Origin: JBBQED01 sp038320345
Lineage (GTDB): Bacteria > Bacteroidota > Bacteroidia > AKYH767-A > OLB10
DNA length: 64,000 nt
Direction of reading: 5' to 3'
Assembly: GCA_038320345.1 (NCBI GenBank)
Contig: JBBQED010000013.1
Location: 13,126-77,125 of the forward strand
Part shown: positions 35,905 through 45,612 of the stretch, piece by piece
Layout of the letters: each line of letters begins with the position of its first letter
How positions within the stretch are numbered: the first letter of the stretch is position 1
Position numbers and translations under genes: made by a program
Notes under the pieces: generated by a model
The model's input: the letters and a program-made list of their open reading frames with translations, nothing else
The model's database searches: none
What the model was told of the DNA's origin: nothing

Positions 35905-36384
35905 TTACTTAACTCTTGTAAAATTGAATTCTATTCTTTTGACTTTCCCATCAGCATTCGCTCCACTAATGATCGCCTTCAATTGATCAGCGCCATTGTA
36001 AGAATATTCAATTTGCTGAGGAAAATCGTGTGATTTGTTAACGAAAATCCAATGTGTAACTTCATTGTTCACAAGCTTAAATGGAATAGGTGCTTCTTTA
36101 TTTTGCCCCATGACTTCCGGAATATAAAATACTTGACCGTTATTCATTACCAACTTTATTTTCTCGTTGAGCAAGGTATCTCCTGATTCAGTTAACGTAT
36201 AGGATTTACCGGTAAATACATCTGGTTTGATACAATTCCACTCTTCGAATACAGGCTCTTTACTGCCTGTTAATTGCCATTTACCACAAATCGGCTTAAA
36301 CTTGTTGAGATCATTTTGCTGAGCATTTACCGATGAGCAAGTACTCATTACCATAAATACTAAACAACTGAAATAGATTTTCAT
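35905..36384 (-). CDS. DUF6265 family exported protein
   Basis: A 159-residue protein with a signal peptide (KIYFSCLVFMVMSTCSSVNA). The mature part is a small beta-barrel-like fold: ICGKWQLTGSKEPVFEEW, TGKSYTLTESGDTLLNEK, FYIPEVMGQNKEAPIPFKL and the hallmark NKSHDFPQQIEYSY. This HDFPQ motif and the EEW-x-GxSY order are those of DUF6265. Function unknown; the lipocalin-like fold suggests small-molecule binding. Single gene. Confidence 0.82.
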   Translation of the reverse strand: MKIYFSCLVFMVMSTCSSVNAQQNDLNKFKPICGKWQLTGSKEPVFEEWNCIKPDVFTGKSYTLTESGDTLLNEKIKLVMNNGQVFYIPEVMGQNKEAPIPFKLVNNEVTHWIFVNKSHDFPQQIEYSYNGADQLKAIISGANADGKVKRIEFNFTRVK

Positions 36385-36536
36385 GAAATTAGTTTGAGGA
36401 TATGAAGTTAGGGATCAGGATATGCTTTCTAAAATTTCGAGGAGGCTATTTGATTAATGCAGCCAAACTTGATGTAAATTGATCTTTATATAGGGTACAA
36501 TTTCTTTAATTTATCAATTTAAGATGTTCTTTGCTT

Positions 36537-36544
36537 TAATTTTG
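36537..36544 (+). promoter_or_regulatory. -7 element TAATTTTG before the TRIC gene
   Basis: Exact TAnnTTTG match ending eight bases before the ATG, giving a predicted leader of about four bases. Confidence 0.55.
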
Positions 36545-36552
36545 ATTAAAGA

Positions 36553-37215
36553 ATGGCAAACCTTACAAATACCGGATTATTCGTTTTCGTGGAAGCTGCC
36601 GCAGTAGTGGTAAGTGCACTTTCGGGGATGATCGTTGCTCGGAATAACAAGATGGATATTGTTGGTGCTTACAGTATTGCACTACTTACTGCATTTGGTG
36701 GCGGAACGATTAGAGATATTTTGCTCGAAAGAAGACCATTTTTCTGGATTGAAAATGAGCGTTATCTGATTATCGTTTTTGTGATGTGTATCGCATTCGT
36801 ATATGTCCCATTTTTTTATAAAGTAGCCGTTAAATTACATAGCCGAACCAATACGGTGGATGCGATTGGCCTAGGTCTATTCAGTATTTCCGGATTAATA
36901 GCAGCATTAAATGGAGGCCTCCCCGTATTTCCTGCAACATTATTAGGAGTAATTACTGGAGTTGCAGGAGGAGTTTTACGAGATGTAGTCACTAATCAAA
37001 TTCCGGTCATCTTTAGATACGAAGGTGGATTGTATGCAGCCGCTTCTTTTATAGGATGCTGGATTTTTATTGCTTGTCTGCTTATTTTCGATACCGCCTT
37101 TCCCGGATTCGTAATTTCCGTGATCAGTATTATTGCTTTGAGGATGGGCTCCTTGTATTATGGATTCAAATTGCCAAGTCCACACTGGTTTCGTGATCCT
37201 GATCAGAAAAAATAA
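36553..37215 (+). CDS. TRIC family trimeric cation channel (UPF0126/YadS-like)
   Basis: A 220-residue inner-membrane protein with seven hydrophobic segments. The two inverted-repeat halves carry the family glycines, GGGTIRDILL after helix 2 and GGVLRDVVT after helix 5, and the pattern GLFSISGLIAAL and GGLYAAASFIGCW. Prokaryotic TRIC homologues form trimeric potassium/monovalent cation channels; the physiological role in bacteria is not settled. Lone gene, convergent with the DUF4259 gene. Confidence 0.92.
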   Translation: MANLTNTGLFVFVEAAAVVVSALSGMIVARNNKMDIVGAYSIALLTAFGGGTIRDILLERRPFFWIENERYLIIVFVMCIAFVYVPFFYKVAVKLHSRTNTVDAIGLGLFSISGLIAALNGGLPVFPATLLGVITGVAGGVLRDVVTNQIPVIFRYEGGLYAAASFIGCWIFIACLLIFDTAFPGFVISVISIIALRMGSLYYGFKLPSPHWFRDPDQKK

Positions 37216-37240
37216 ATTAGACTTCGCTTAAAAAAAGAAT

Positions 37241-37645
37241 TTACGACTTGCTCTTTAGTCTATGTTGGAGATCCTTCAAACTTTCATACCATTTCATTCC
37301 ATCTTCTGATTCTTCCCAAAGTTCTTTCAACTCCGAATGCGAAGCAATTTTTTCAATCGCAAGCAATGCCATTTTTTTGTGATCAGGATTAAGTTGCATT
37401 TCTGCTTTTAGAATCAATTCCAAATCTTCCTCAGGAAATCCAGCGCATGCATTGCCTTCTATCGCTGCAATAACTTCTGCAGCTGCTAATGCTTCTTCGC
37501 AATCAGTAGCTTCAATGTATTCGTCATTATCCATGATGAGTAAAAATGCAGAATTGAATTTTATATTATTAGGCTCGTCACTAAAATCCTGTAACCAGTC
37601 GAGTGCTCCATCATTTTCAAGATTTCCAAATCCCCACGTTCCCAT
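37241..37645 (-). CDS. DUF4259 family cytoplasmic protein
   Basis: A 134-residue acidic, mostly helical protein. The opening MGTWGFGNLENDGALDWLQD and the central AAAEVIAAIEG define DUF4259, found across bacteria with no known role. The late GMKWYESLKDLQ also fits the family. It lies 24 bases downstream of the Bax-inhibitor gene on the same strand and may be its operon partner. Confidence 0.85.
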   Translation of the reverse strand: MGTWGFGNLENDGALDWLQDFSDEPNNIKFNSAFLLIMDNDEYIEATDCEEALAAAEVIAAIEGNACAGFPEEDLELILKAEMQLNPDHKKMALLAIEKIASHSELKELWEESEDGMKWYESLKDLQHRLKSKS

Positions 37646-37669
37646 TTATTTGTTATTCTGTATTGTTGA

Positions 37670-38368
37670 TTATTTACGTTTTCCGAAAAGTCGAAGTAAT
37701 TTGAGAAAAAGGTTGATGAAGTCTAAATATAAAATCAATGCACCAACGATTGCTTCTTTTTTATCTTCTGCAGTCCCTTCATTCCCGATGATATTCATGT
37801 TTTTTATTTTCTGAGTGTCATAAGCAATGAGACCAGTGAAGATTAGAATTCCTGCATAAGTTGTAATCCATTGCAATGCTTCACTCTTCATGAAAATATT
37901 TACTACAGAAGCAATAATTAATCCTACCAATCCCATCAACATGATATTTCCAAAACGCGTTAAATCGGTACCCGTAAAGTATCCATAAAAACTCATCACT
38001 GCAAAAGTTCCAGCCGTGATAAAAAATGTAATTGCAATGGAGTCTGAAGTATAAATTAAAAAGATAAAAGAAAAGGTAACCCTCGTAAGCGCTGCATAAA
38101 CTACGAAGAGTAATGTTGCTAATGATGCAGAAAGTTTCTGTACAAATCCTACCATTGAAATAACCATCACCAATTGGGCAATGAGCAATCCATAAAAAAC
38201 GAATTTGTTTCCGAAAACGAATTGTAATATTGTTTCACTTTCGGCTACCCACATTGCAACAATTCCTGTAGTCATCAATGCGAAGGTCATCCATCCATAC
38301 ACTTTGACCATAAACCGTTGCTGCTCTTGAACTACGGCAATGTCTGTTGATGATATTTCTTGCTGCAT
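37670..38368 (-). CDS. Bax inhibitor-1/YccA family membrane protein
   Basis: A 232-residue inner-membrane protein with seven hydrophobic helices. Family traits are the N-terminal MVKVYGWMTFALMTTGIVAM, the middle FGNIMLMGLVGLI and the end AYDTQKIKNM followed by a helix with LYLDFINLFLKLLRLFGKRK. The Asp pair needed for calcium-leak activity in BsYetJ corresponds to the AYDTQ and LYLDF region. Bacterial members act as pH-dependent calcium leak or help quality control at FtsH. The peptidase gene ends 27 bases upstream on the same strand. Confidence 0.92.
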   Translation of the reverse strand: MQQEISSTDIAVVQEQQRFMVKVYGWMTFALMTTGIVAMWVAESETILQFVFGNKFVFYGLLIAQLVMVISMVGFVQKLSASLATLLFVVYAALTRVTFSFIFLIYTSDSIAITFFITAGTFAVMSFYGYFTGTDLTRFGNIMLMGLVGLIIASVVNIFMKSEALQWITTYAGILIFTGLIAYDTQKIKNMNIIGNEGTAEDKKEAIVGALILYLDFINLFLKLLRLFGKRK

Positions 38369-38395
38369 ACTATTATTTTTAAGGGTAAGCGGTAA

Positions 38396-40576
38396 TTAAA
38401 GGTTAGTTAAGATAAAATCTGTCATCTTGGTGTACAAATGTAATCGAGCACCACCACCGCTGATATTATGATTTCTATTTGGATAGATCATCAGGTCAAA
38501 TTGTTTGTTGGCTTTTACCAGTGCATTGATAAAGTCCATCGAGTTTTGCATATGAACATTATCGTCGGATGAACCATGTACCAGCATGAATTTTCCTTTC
38601 AAATCTTTTGCAAAAGTAATGGGTGAATTATCATCATATCCTTTAGGGTTTTCTTGTGGAGTTTGCAGGTAACGCTCCGTGTAAATGCTGTCATAATATC
38701 TCCAGGTTATCACAGGAGCAACTGCAATACCCGCTTTATAAACTCCATTTCCTTTGGTCATCAATAAGGAAGTCATATATCCTCCAAAGCTCCATCCCCA
38801 AACACCTACCCTTGCGCCATTAATGTAGGGCAAGGTCTTCGCATAATTCACTGCCGCTAACTGATCTTCTACTTCTAGTTTGCCCATGTCCTTGTAAATG
38901 CAATTGGCAAACTGCAAACCTCTTCCTATCGTTCCTCTATTATCGACACTCATAATGATATATCCTTTCTGGGCCAGTAACTGATGCCATAAATAGTTGG
39001 GTCCGTCCCATTCATTAGTTACTGTTTGAATTCCAGGACCTCCATATACATTCATCAGTAACGGATATTGTTTGCTTGGATCAAAGTCTGATGGCTTAAT
39101 CATCCATCCTAAAAGTACCGTGCCGTCGGTTGTTTTGAAGTTAAAATATTCTACTTTGTTAAATTTGAATTCACTTAAACTTTTAACGATTGGTGCATTA
39201 TCTTCCAGCGTACGTAATACTTTTCCTTGGTTACTGTTTACCGTACAAACATAAGGAGTACCAAAAGAAGAATAAGTATCCGTAAAATAATGATAGTTTG
39301 CACTAAACGCTACATTATGTGTTCCATGACTAGGGGTGAGCACCGATTTTTTACCATCTAATGTTATCGAATAGATATTTCTCTCCATCGGACTTTGTTC
39401 GGTACTTTGAAAATAAAACGTTTTAAATTTTTCATCATAGCCATAATACTTAGTAATGTCATATTGTCCCTTTGTGATTTGCTTCACTAACGAACCATCT
39501 GTATTATAAAGATAAATGTGATTGAAACCATCTCGAGTGCTGCTCCAAATAAATTGTTTACCGTTCGATAAAAAAGTAAGATCATCAGTAATCTCCACAT
39601 AGGTATCATTCTTTTCTGTCAAGATAACTTTAGACGATCCAGTAGATGAATTACAAAATAACAATTCCAAAATATTCTGATGCCGATTGCTTCGTTGGAT
39701 ACTTAATGTGTTAGCATCTTTAGTCCATTGCATCCGAGGGAGGTATTCTCTATCAGTCCCAGTTTCCATTTTTTTATTTTGTCCAGAAATCACATCAAAA
39801 ACCCAAATATCAACTTTTGAATTTTCCTCTCCGGCTTTGGGATATTTATATTGATCAACTTTTGGATATAAACTTCCATAATAGGTTAAGTCAAATTCTT
39901 TGACTTTGCTTTCATCAAATTTATAGTAGGCTATTTTTTTTCCATCTATCGACCAGCTAAAAGCAACATCCATACTGAATTCTTCTTCATATACCCAATC
40001 CGTTGCGCCATTGATAATTTCATTTTTCTTTCCATCGCTTGTGATAGCTGTTTCATTACCTGTTAAAAGATCAGTGATATAAAGATTGTTTTCTCTCACA
40101 TAAGCCACCTTATCTGCTGTAGGTGAAAATCTACAATACATCATTTTACCATGAACGGATACTTTACTTAGTTTTTTGGTGCTTCTGTCAAAAACATAGT
40201 AATCTGCACGAGAAGAATTTCGATAAATAGCTTCTTCGTTTGCCGATAGTAGAATTTTGGTTTCATCTTCACTAAAGCTATAATCACCAAGTTCGATGGT
40301 GTCTTTTCCATTAGTCAGTTGAGAGGAATTTAAGAGGGTGTCTACACTTTTACCGTCACTGAAATTATATTTAACGAGGAAAGTTTCATTTTCTGCATCC
40401 GCGATATTCGTATAATGTTCTCCATCTTTCATTGATAGAAAACCTCTTTCAGTTCGGGCAAAGAGTTTAGGACTTGCCCAGATATCCTCTAGTTTAAGTA
40501 GTTTATCCTGTGCAAAAGCAAATGCCGGAAATAGGAATAGAATAAGAGCAATTTTGTAATTTAATTTTGACATCAT
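38396..40576 (-). CDS. S9 family peptidase, dipeptidyl-peptidase IV-like
   Basis: A 726-residue exported serine peptidase. The signal peptide (YKIALILFLFPAFAFA) is followed by a DPP IV-type eight-bladed propeller (about 30-480, including DWVYEEEFSMDVAFSWSIDG with the Glu pair that binds the free N-terminus) and an alpha/beta-hydrolase domain with GWSFGG (Ser596), GSSDDNVH (Asp671 or 672) and NRNH (His703). It should cut X-Pro or X-Ala dipeptides from peptide N-termini in the periplasm. Start ATG is doubled (MM); the second is equally likely. Upstream of the Bax-inhibitor gene. Confidence 0.94.
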   Translation of the reverse strand: MMSKLNYKIALILFLFPAFAFAQDKLLKLEDIWASPKLFARTERGFLSMKDGEHYTNIADAENETFLVKYNFSDGKSVDTLLNSSQLTNGKDTIELGDYSFSEDETKILLSANEEAIYRNSSRADYYVFDRSTKKLSKVSVHGKMMYCRFSPTADKVAYVRENNLYITDLLTGNETAITSDGKKNEIINGATDWVYEEEFSMDVAFSWSIDGKKIAYYKFDESKVKEFDLTYYGSLYPKVDQYKYPKAGEENSKVDIWVFDVISGQNKKMETGTDREYLPRMQWTKDANTLSIQRSNRHQNILELLFCNSSTGSSKVILTEKNDTYVEITDDLTFLSNGKQFIWSSTRDGFNHIYLYNTDGSLVKQITKGQYDITKYYGYDEKFKTFYFQSTEQSPMERNIYSITLDGKKSVLTPSHGTHNVAFSANYHYFTDTYSSFGTPYVCTVNSNQGKVLRTLEDNAPIVKSLSEFKFNKVEYFNFKTTDGTVLLGWMIKPSDFDPSKQYPLLMNVYGGPGIQTVTNEWDGPNYLWHQLLAQKGYIIMSVDNRGTIGRGLQFANCIYKDMGKLEVEDQLAAVNYAKTLPYINGARVGVWGWSFGGYMTSLLMTKGNGVYKAGIAVAPVITWRYYDSIYTERYLQTPQENPKGYDDNSPITFAKDLKGKFMLVHGSSDDNVHMQNSMDFINALVKANKQFDLMIYPNRNHNISGGGARLHLYTKMTDFILTNL

Positions 40577-40594
40577 TTAGTTGGAATAGATCTT

Positions 40595-40602
40595 CAAACC
40601 TA
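40595..40602 (-). promoter_or_regulatory. -7 element TAGGTTTG of the S9 peptidase gene
   Basis: Exact TAnnTTTG match on the minus strand, 18 bases before the first ATG. Confidence 0.6.
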
Positions 40603-40676
40603 TAAAATTTTCCTGATACACTTATTCATTCCATTGAGCTTTGTATATTTACCTTAAAGAATAATATTGTCTAAGA

Positions 40677-41312
40677 ATGAAAAAATCAGCCCTACTTTTT
40701 ATCCTTATTTTAGTGTGTGGTTTTACCTATAGTCAGAAAACTTCTGGAAAGGTAAAATTTGAGATCACTTATCCGGATTCAGAAACTCCTAAAGACCAGC
40801 AAAGTATGCTTCCTAAAGAGGCGGTGATGTATTTTAAGGGGGAGAAGTCGAGGATGGAAACAGCGATGGGCATGGGGATGTCGTCGGTTACTTTAGTGAA
40901 TGGTAAAGAAGTCGTGATTTTAATGGATATGCTCGGCAATAAGATGGCGATGAAGCCCAATCTCGATGCTGCTGATAAAAACCGATCGGCTGATTTTAAG
41001 ATTGAATATCTATCTGAAACGAATGTTATTGCAGGTTATCCATGTAAAAAAGCAGTAATCCACTCTCCAAATGCTGAGGATATGATCCTCTGGTATACCG
41101 AAGAATTATCAGTGAACAGTGGTTTAAGTAAGGCGATCCAAGGTGTAAAAGGATTTCCCATGGAATTTTCTATGAATGAGCAAGGTATGAGTATGAAAAT
41201 GACTGCTGTTTCGGTAGAACCTGGGGAAGTGGAAGATGCTCTTTTTATAGTTCCTTCCGACTATAAATTAATGTCGAAGGAGGACATGCAAAAAATGTTT
41301 CAAATGAAATAG
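40677..41312 (+). CDS. DUF4412-like exported protein
   Basis: A 211-residue protein with a signal peptide (KKSALLFILILVCGFTYSQK). The mature part is beta-rich (GKVKFEITYP, AVMYFKGEKSRMETAMGMGM, IAGYPCKKAVIHSP, LWYTEELSVN) and methionine-rich: clusters such as MGMGM and MNEQGMSMKM. This resembles DUF4412, whose members are periplasmic with an unknown role. The Met clusters could bind Cu(I), but that is speculative. Divergent from the S9 peptidase gene. Confidence 0.7.
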   Translation: MKKSALLFILILVCGFTYSQKTSGKVKFEITYPDSETPKDQQSMLPKEAVMYFKGEKSRMETAMGMGMSSVTLVNGKEVVILMDMLGNKMAMKPNLDAADKNRSADFKIEYLSETNVIAGYPCKKAVIHSPNAEDMILWYTEELSVNSGLSKAIQGVKGFPMEFSMNEQGMSMKMTAVSVEPGEVEDALFIVPSDYKLMSKEDMQKMFQMK

Positions 41313-41354
41313 ATGTTTTCTTGTTACTGTTGTTGTAATATTTTCGATTTATTG

Positions 41355-41387
41355 TTTGCGTTTTCCAACACTTTTTTTATATTTTTG
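41355..41387 (+). promoter_or_regulatory. promoter TTTG-N21-TATTTTTG of the SdpI-family gene
   Basis: A TTTG box and an exact TAnnTTTG element 21 bases apart, about 36 bases before the ATG at 41424. Confidence 0.6.
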
Positions 41388-41423
41388 CAGAACGTCAAAA
41401 CTGAATACTAATTTTTCCTGTTT

Positions 41424-41786
41424 ATGAATCATTACCTCATTGGAGGTCTTTTATTGATATTGATGCTTTTCTCACTGGGAGTTAAGCTCAACAGAGATCC
41501 GTGGGATCTGGGTAGCTCTATTGGTTATAGAACTACCTTCAGTCGTAAAAATGATGAGACCTGGTACGAAGCAAATATGTATGCTGGCAGATGTCTGATG
41601 TTGATGGCCACTTTGCTAATGTTATTATTAATGCTCTCGGAAATATATATTGGAAACAGAAGAGCTTTATTTATGATCATGGGTGGTGGTGTTTTTATTT
41701 CGCTGATTGCAGTAATTATTTTTACTGAAAAACATCTCCGCAAAGTATTTTTCCGAGATGGAAAGAGAAGACCAACTATTTTTTAA
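41424..41786 (+). CDS. SdpI family membrane protein
   Basis: A 120-residue inner-membrane protein with three helices (about 3-20, 58-73, 80-99). The central loop SSIGYRTTFSRKNDETWYEA, followed by NMYAGR, is the SdpI/YhfL signature (N-x-iGyRT-x3-kn-x-W). SdpI in Bacillus gives immunity to the SdpC toxin and senses it; many lone homologues have an unknown role. No sdpABC gene is nearby. The frame and promoter are clear. Confidence 0.85.
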   Translation: MNHYLIGGLLLILMLFSLGVKLNRDPWDLGSSIGYRTTFSRKNDETWYEANMYAGRCLMLMATLLMLLLMLSEIYIGNRRALFMIMGGGVFISLIAVIIFTEKHLRKVFFRDGKRRPTIF

Positions 41787-41845
41787 TGTATACTCGGCTA
41801 CGAGATCAGCTTACTAGATTTAGACTAGAGAATTAGTTTTTAGGT

Positions 41846-41853
41846 TAACTTTG
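41846..41853 (+). promoter_or_regulatory. -7 element TAACTTTG of the M61 peptidase gene
   Basis: Exact TAnnTTTG match ending 17 bases before the ATG at 41871. Confidence 0.6.
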
Positions 41854-41870
41854 AATCTGAAAATTCGACC

Positions 41871-43658
41871 ATGCATAAGTACTTAATTTTCCTTCTCCTC
41901 TTGGTTTTCAAGATGGAACCAATAACAGCTCAATCATTAAGTTATACGCTGAGCTTTCCAGAACCTCAAACTCATTATGTGAATGTAAGGATGGAAATAA
42001 CAGGTATCAAGGCTTCCTCTCTGGTATTAAAAATGCCGGTTTGGACACCGGGATCCTACCTCGTTAGGGAATTCTCCCGAAACGTGGAAAGTCTGGAGGT
42101 ACTAAAAGACACCTCTAGCCTGAAAATCGAAAAGCTGAGCAAAAACTCCTGGAAAGTAAATACGGGTGGTGCAGCTTCCTTAATAGTAAATTATAAAGTC
42201 TATGCATTTGAATTAACAGTAAGAACCAGTTTTATTGATGAGGATCATGCTTATCTCAACGGTGCCAGCATTTTTCTGTTTGCTGAAGGGTTCACCTCCC
42301 GTCCTTGTAAAGTTACCATCAAGCCTTGGAAAAATTGGACTAAGATTTCAGTCGCACTTGATCCTGTAGTAGAAAGTAATCCATGGACTGTACTTGCAGA
42401 AAATTATGATTTACTAATTGACTCCCCATTTGAAATCGGAAATCACCTCCTTTTTAAATTTACTGCTGCTGGAGTTCCGCACGAAGTGGCCATGTTTGGT
42501 GAAGGTAATTTTGATGTAGATCGACTTCAGCGAGACATGACGAAAATCATTGAAGAGTGTACGAGAATATTCGGCGAGCATCCTTGCAAAAGATATGTTT
42601 TTATTATTCATAATTTGAATTCAGGTGGGGGAGGATTGGAACATCTTAATTCTACTACTCTTCAAACTGGTAAATGGCAATATGCACAAGAGTCGAGTTA
42701 TAATGGATTTCTTGCATTGGTAGCCCATGAATATTTTCATCTCTGGAATGTGAAGCGGTTAAGTCCAGAGGCGCTTGGCCCCTTTAATTATGATGAGGAG
42801 AATTACACCAACATGTTGTACGTTACTGAAGGATTCACCGCTTATTATGATGACCTGATTACTCGCCGTTGCGGTTTTTATTCACCAGATGCTTATCTAA
42901 ATATCCTGAGTGGAAACATATCGTATTGTGATAACACTCCTGGTGCGAAAATTCAACCTGTTAGCGATGCTGGTTTCGATGCATGGATCAAATATTATCG
43001 CCCTAATGAAAATTCTACTAATGCTACTGTTTCCTATTATACAAAGGGAAGTGTGATAGGAGCAATGCTCGACTTCGCGATAATAGGAGCTACGAAAGGC
43101 GATAAGAATTTAGATGATTTAATGAGTTATCTCTATCAAGAATTTTATAAAAAACTACATCGTGGTTATTCCGACCGCGAGTTTATAGAGGCCACCAGTA
43201 AAATTGCTGGGATCAATATGGATTCCTTTTTTAATGATTATGTGTACGGCATTAAATCTATTCCTTATGCCCAGTTTTGTTCTGAAATGGGATTGAAAAT
43301 TTCAAACAGTAATGAAAAGCAGACTACAAGTTGGTTAGGAGCTTCCAGTTCCATAAAGGATGGAAAATTAACCGTCACCAGTGTGGAGCGTAATTCGCCT
43401 GCATGGGTAGCAGGAATTAATGTGAATGATGAATTGATCGCAATGGATCAGTATCGCCTGAATGATGACCTAGCCAGGTTGATGGCGATGAAAAAACCTG
43501 GCGATAAATCAGTGTTTACGGTAAGCCGTGCCGGTTATATCCGTTTGGTAGATGTTACGCTCGGAAAAACACCGTATGTGAAATATCTACTCGAACCTGA
43601 TAATACTTCAGGTGCTGATAAACCAGCTCTGTTTAAGAAGTGGATGCATCTGCAGTAA
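41871..43658 (+). CDS. M61 family glycyl aminopeptidase-like protein with PDZ domain
   Basis: A 595-residue exported metallopeptidase. Signal peptide (HKYLIFLLLLVFKMEPITAQ), N-terminal beta domain (VWTPGSYLVREFSRNVE), the thermolysin-like catalytic domain with HEYFH (286-290) and the following Glu of NMLYVTEGFTAYYDDL, and a C-terminal PDZ domain (LTVTSVERNSPAWVAGINVN, DELIAMDQYRL). GGGGLEHLNST is the usual substrate-strand motif. M61 enzymes prefer Gly or Ala at the N-terminus. Periplasmic or cell-surface location is inferred; there is no T9SS domain or lipobox. Confidence 0.93.
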   Translation: MHKYLIFLLLLVFKMEPITAQSLSYTLSFPEPQTHYVNVRMEITGIKASSLVLKMPVWTPGSYLVREFSRNVESLEVLKDTSSLKIEKLSKNSWKVNTGGAASLIVNYKVYAFELTVRTSFIDEDHAYLNGASIFLFAEGFTSRPCKVTIKPWKNWTKISVALDPVVESNPWTVLAENYDLLIDSPFEIGNHLLFKFTAAGVPHEVAMFGEGNFDVDRLQRDMTKIIEECTRIFGEHPCKRYVFIIHNLNSGGGGLEHLNSTTLQTGKWQYAQESSYNGFLALVAHEYFHLWNVKRLSPEALGPFNYDEENYTNMLYVTEGFTAYYDDLITRRCGFYSPDAYLNILSGNISYCDNTPGAKIQPVSDAGFDAWIKYYRPNENSTNATVSYYTKGSVIGAMLDFAIIGATKGDKNLDDLMSYLYQEFYKKLHRGYSDREFIEATSKIAGINMDSFFNDYVYGIKSIPYAQFCSEMGLKISNSNEKQTTSWLGASSSIKDGKLTVTSVERNSPAWVAGINVNDELIAMDQYRLNDDLARLMAMKKPGDKSVFTVSRAGYIRLVDVTLGKTPYVKYLLEPDNTSGADKPALFKKWMHLQ

Positions 43659-43695
43659 TTTGAAATCGCTTTTATGGTAATCGCTTCTTTTATTT

Positions 43696-45612
43696 TTATT
43701 TTGCGATAATCACAAATTCAGTTCTTCGATTTAAAGATCTTCCTTCTTCAGTGGAGTTCGGAACTAATGGTTTGGATTCTCCAAATCCTTTGTAAGATAA
43801 TCTTGCTTTGGAAATCCCCAATGAACCTAAAAATTCAAATACAGCAAATGCCCTCTCTTCTGAAAGTTTCAGGTTCCCTGCGGGATTACCTGCATTGTCA
43901 GTATGGCCTTGTATTGAAACACGAAGTGATGGATTCAGGTTCAGGTAATCGGCAAAATCAGTAATGATAAATTGATCCTGCTTGTTGAGTGCCGTAGAGT
44001 TGTATTCAAATAAAATATTATTTAGCGTATAGGCTTTTCCAACTTCCGTTTTGCGAAGTTCAATATCCACTTTTTTGGGTTCTGAAATGCTACTGTCGCT
44101 AGTCGATAAATATTCGGAATTAAAAGCATATCCCTGTTTTTTAACAGTCATGATATAATCATCATCAAACAATACTACGGATGCAAATTGCCCGCTGATA
44201 GTGTCATAGTTGACTTCTATGATATCCTGTGTTGCAGTGTTTTTTAATTCTATCGTTGCACCAGGAATGGCATCATGGTTTTCATCTTTCAAATCACCTT
44301 TGATAAATAATACACGGTCTGGTTTGGCATTTTCTGGTAACTCAAATTCATACACATCATATCCTCCTGCACCTTTTAAATTGTTTGATGAATAATAGCC
44401 TTTCTTTCCATCCGTACTCACAAAAAATCCCAATTCATCAGCTTCTGTATTGATGGGATATCCAATATTTACGGGTTGCGACCATGTTCCATCTGCTTTA
44501 AGTTTACTCATGAAAATATCATAACCTCCCATGCCTTGAAGATAATCTGAACTAAAATAAAGTGTCTTGTTATCAGGATGGATGAAAGGCGATTTTTCAT
44601 TTCCCGGTGTGTTAATAGCAGCGCTTAAAGGTTCAGCTTTGCTCCATGTTCCATCAGCTGTTTTACGTGTTACAAAAATATCACAAGTTTGTGTAACCGT
44701 ATCTCGGAATGATGCAAAGTAAAGTGTTTTACCATCTTTGGCAATGCATGGCTGACTGTCCCATTGCTTAGGATCATTTACTTTATCACCGATTGATTTT
44801 GGCTCCGACCAAACACCTTTAGTTTCGTCGCTGGTATAAATATCAAAGTTTCCATTTTTATTGACAGTGAAAAAAAGATGTTTATTGTCGATACTAATAG
44901 TTGCTCCGCCTTCATTATTACTATTTGATTTATTGAATGGTGGTGGTAAAATTATTCCTGGATCAAATTCTCCATTAACTTTTTTACTCATCATAAACTT
45001 CTCTACACTCACAGGCGTTAATTGTCCTTTTTTGGATTCTTCAAATCGCCGTGTAAAGAAACACAAATCCTGATCCGGTGAAATCACTGCCAAATACTCC
45101 GGATTAGGTCCGGAAATATTTTTCAAGGGAATAGGATTAAAGGGTACGGGATGCATTAATAATTTAGCTCTGCTTATGGTTTGGGATGCCGTTTTATTTT
45201 GATCCTCTTTCTTTGAATTAAAGTCGATAAAACCTCCCAACGTTAGGATGGCTGCTTCATACTTCTTCTTGTCAAATTGATACATGCCTAATCGATAATA
45301 AGGATCTTCGCCAGCATCCAGACACACGGCTAGAAGTTTTGTATAGGCTAGTTCCATTGTCTTAAGATCCTTCGCAGAATAGGCTCCATCGCCCAGGAGC
45401 TGTAAAGGATCAGCATATAGTGAGTCTTCTTCAAGCGCTTTATTACAGAGTGTTTTTACTTTTTCAAATCCATCACCGCTTTTTTTTGCTTCGAGTGCTT
45501 GTTCAAAATATTTAATTGCTTTTTTATTTTCAGAGGGCGGACAATATGATTTTTTCTGTGCAAAAACAGAAATTGTCATCAATAGAAGGAATAGAGTAGT
45601 AGTAGTGCGCAT
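43696..45612 (-). CDS. OmpA family protein with TPR, PD40 propeller and CRD (PorE-like layout)
   Basis: A 638-residue exported protein: signal peptide ending FAQK, TPR region (about 25-150), a beta-propeller of PD40/WD40-like blades (GGATISIDNKHLFFTVNKNG, QPCIAKDGKTLYFASFRD, YLQGMGGYDIFMS), a carboxypeptidase-regulatory-like domain (DENHDAIPGATIELKN), and a C-terminal OmpA domain (QGHTDNAGNPAGNLKLSEER, ending NRRTEFVIIAK). This order equals that of PorE of the T9SS, which bridges to peptidoglycan, but PorE is a lipoprotein and this has no lipobox; Bacteroidota carry several such proteins. A CATCTTTG (7 of 8) lies 33 bases upstream of the ATG. Confidence 0.85.
   Translation of the reverse strand: MRTTTTLFLLLMTISVFAQKKSYCPPSENKKAIKYFEQALEAKKSGDGFEKVKTLCNKALEEDSLYADPLQLLGDGAYSAKDLKTMELAYTKLLAVCLDAGEDPYYRLGMYQFDKKKYEAAILTLGGFIDFNSKKEDQNKTASQTISRAKLLMHPVPFNPIPLKNISGPNPEYLAVISPDQDLCFFTRRFEESKKGQLTPVSVEKFMMSKKVNGEFDPGIILPPPFNKSNSNNEGGATISIDNKHLFFTVNKNGNFDIYTSDETKGVWSEPKSIGDKVNDPKQWDSQPCIAKDGKTLYFASFRDTVTQTCDIFVTRKTADGTWSKAEPLSAAINTPGNEKSPFIHPDNKTLYFSSDYLQGMGGYDIFMSKLKADGTWSQPVNIGYPINTEADELGFFVSTDGKKGYYSSNNLKGAGGYDVYEFELPENAKPDRVLFIKGDLKDENHDAIPGATIELKNTATQDIIEVNYDTISGQFASVVLFDDDYIMTVKKQGYAFNSEYLSTSDSSISEPKKVDIELRKTEVGKAYTLNNILFEYNSTALNKQDQFIITDFADYLNLNPSLRVSIQGHTDNAGNPAGNLKLSEERAFAVFEFLGSLGISKARLSYKGFGESKPLVPNSTEEGRSLNRRTEFVIIAK

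Noticed and set aside
43696..45612. Calling the OmpA/TPR/propeller protein PorE outright
   Set aside because: Domain order agrees, but there is no lipobox and several paralogues of this layout exist, so only 'PorE-like' is supported.
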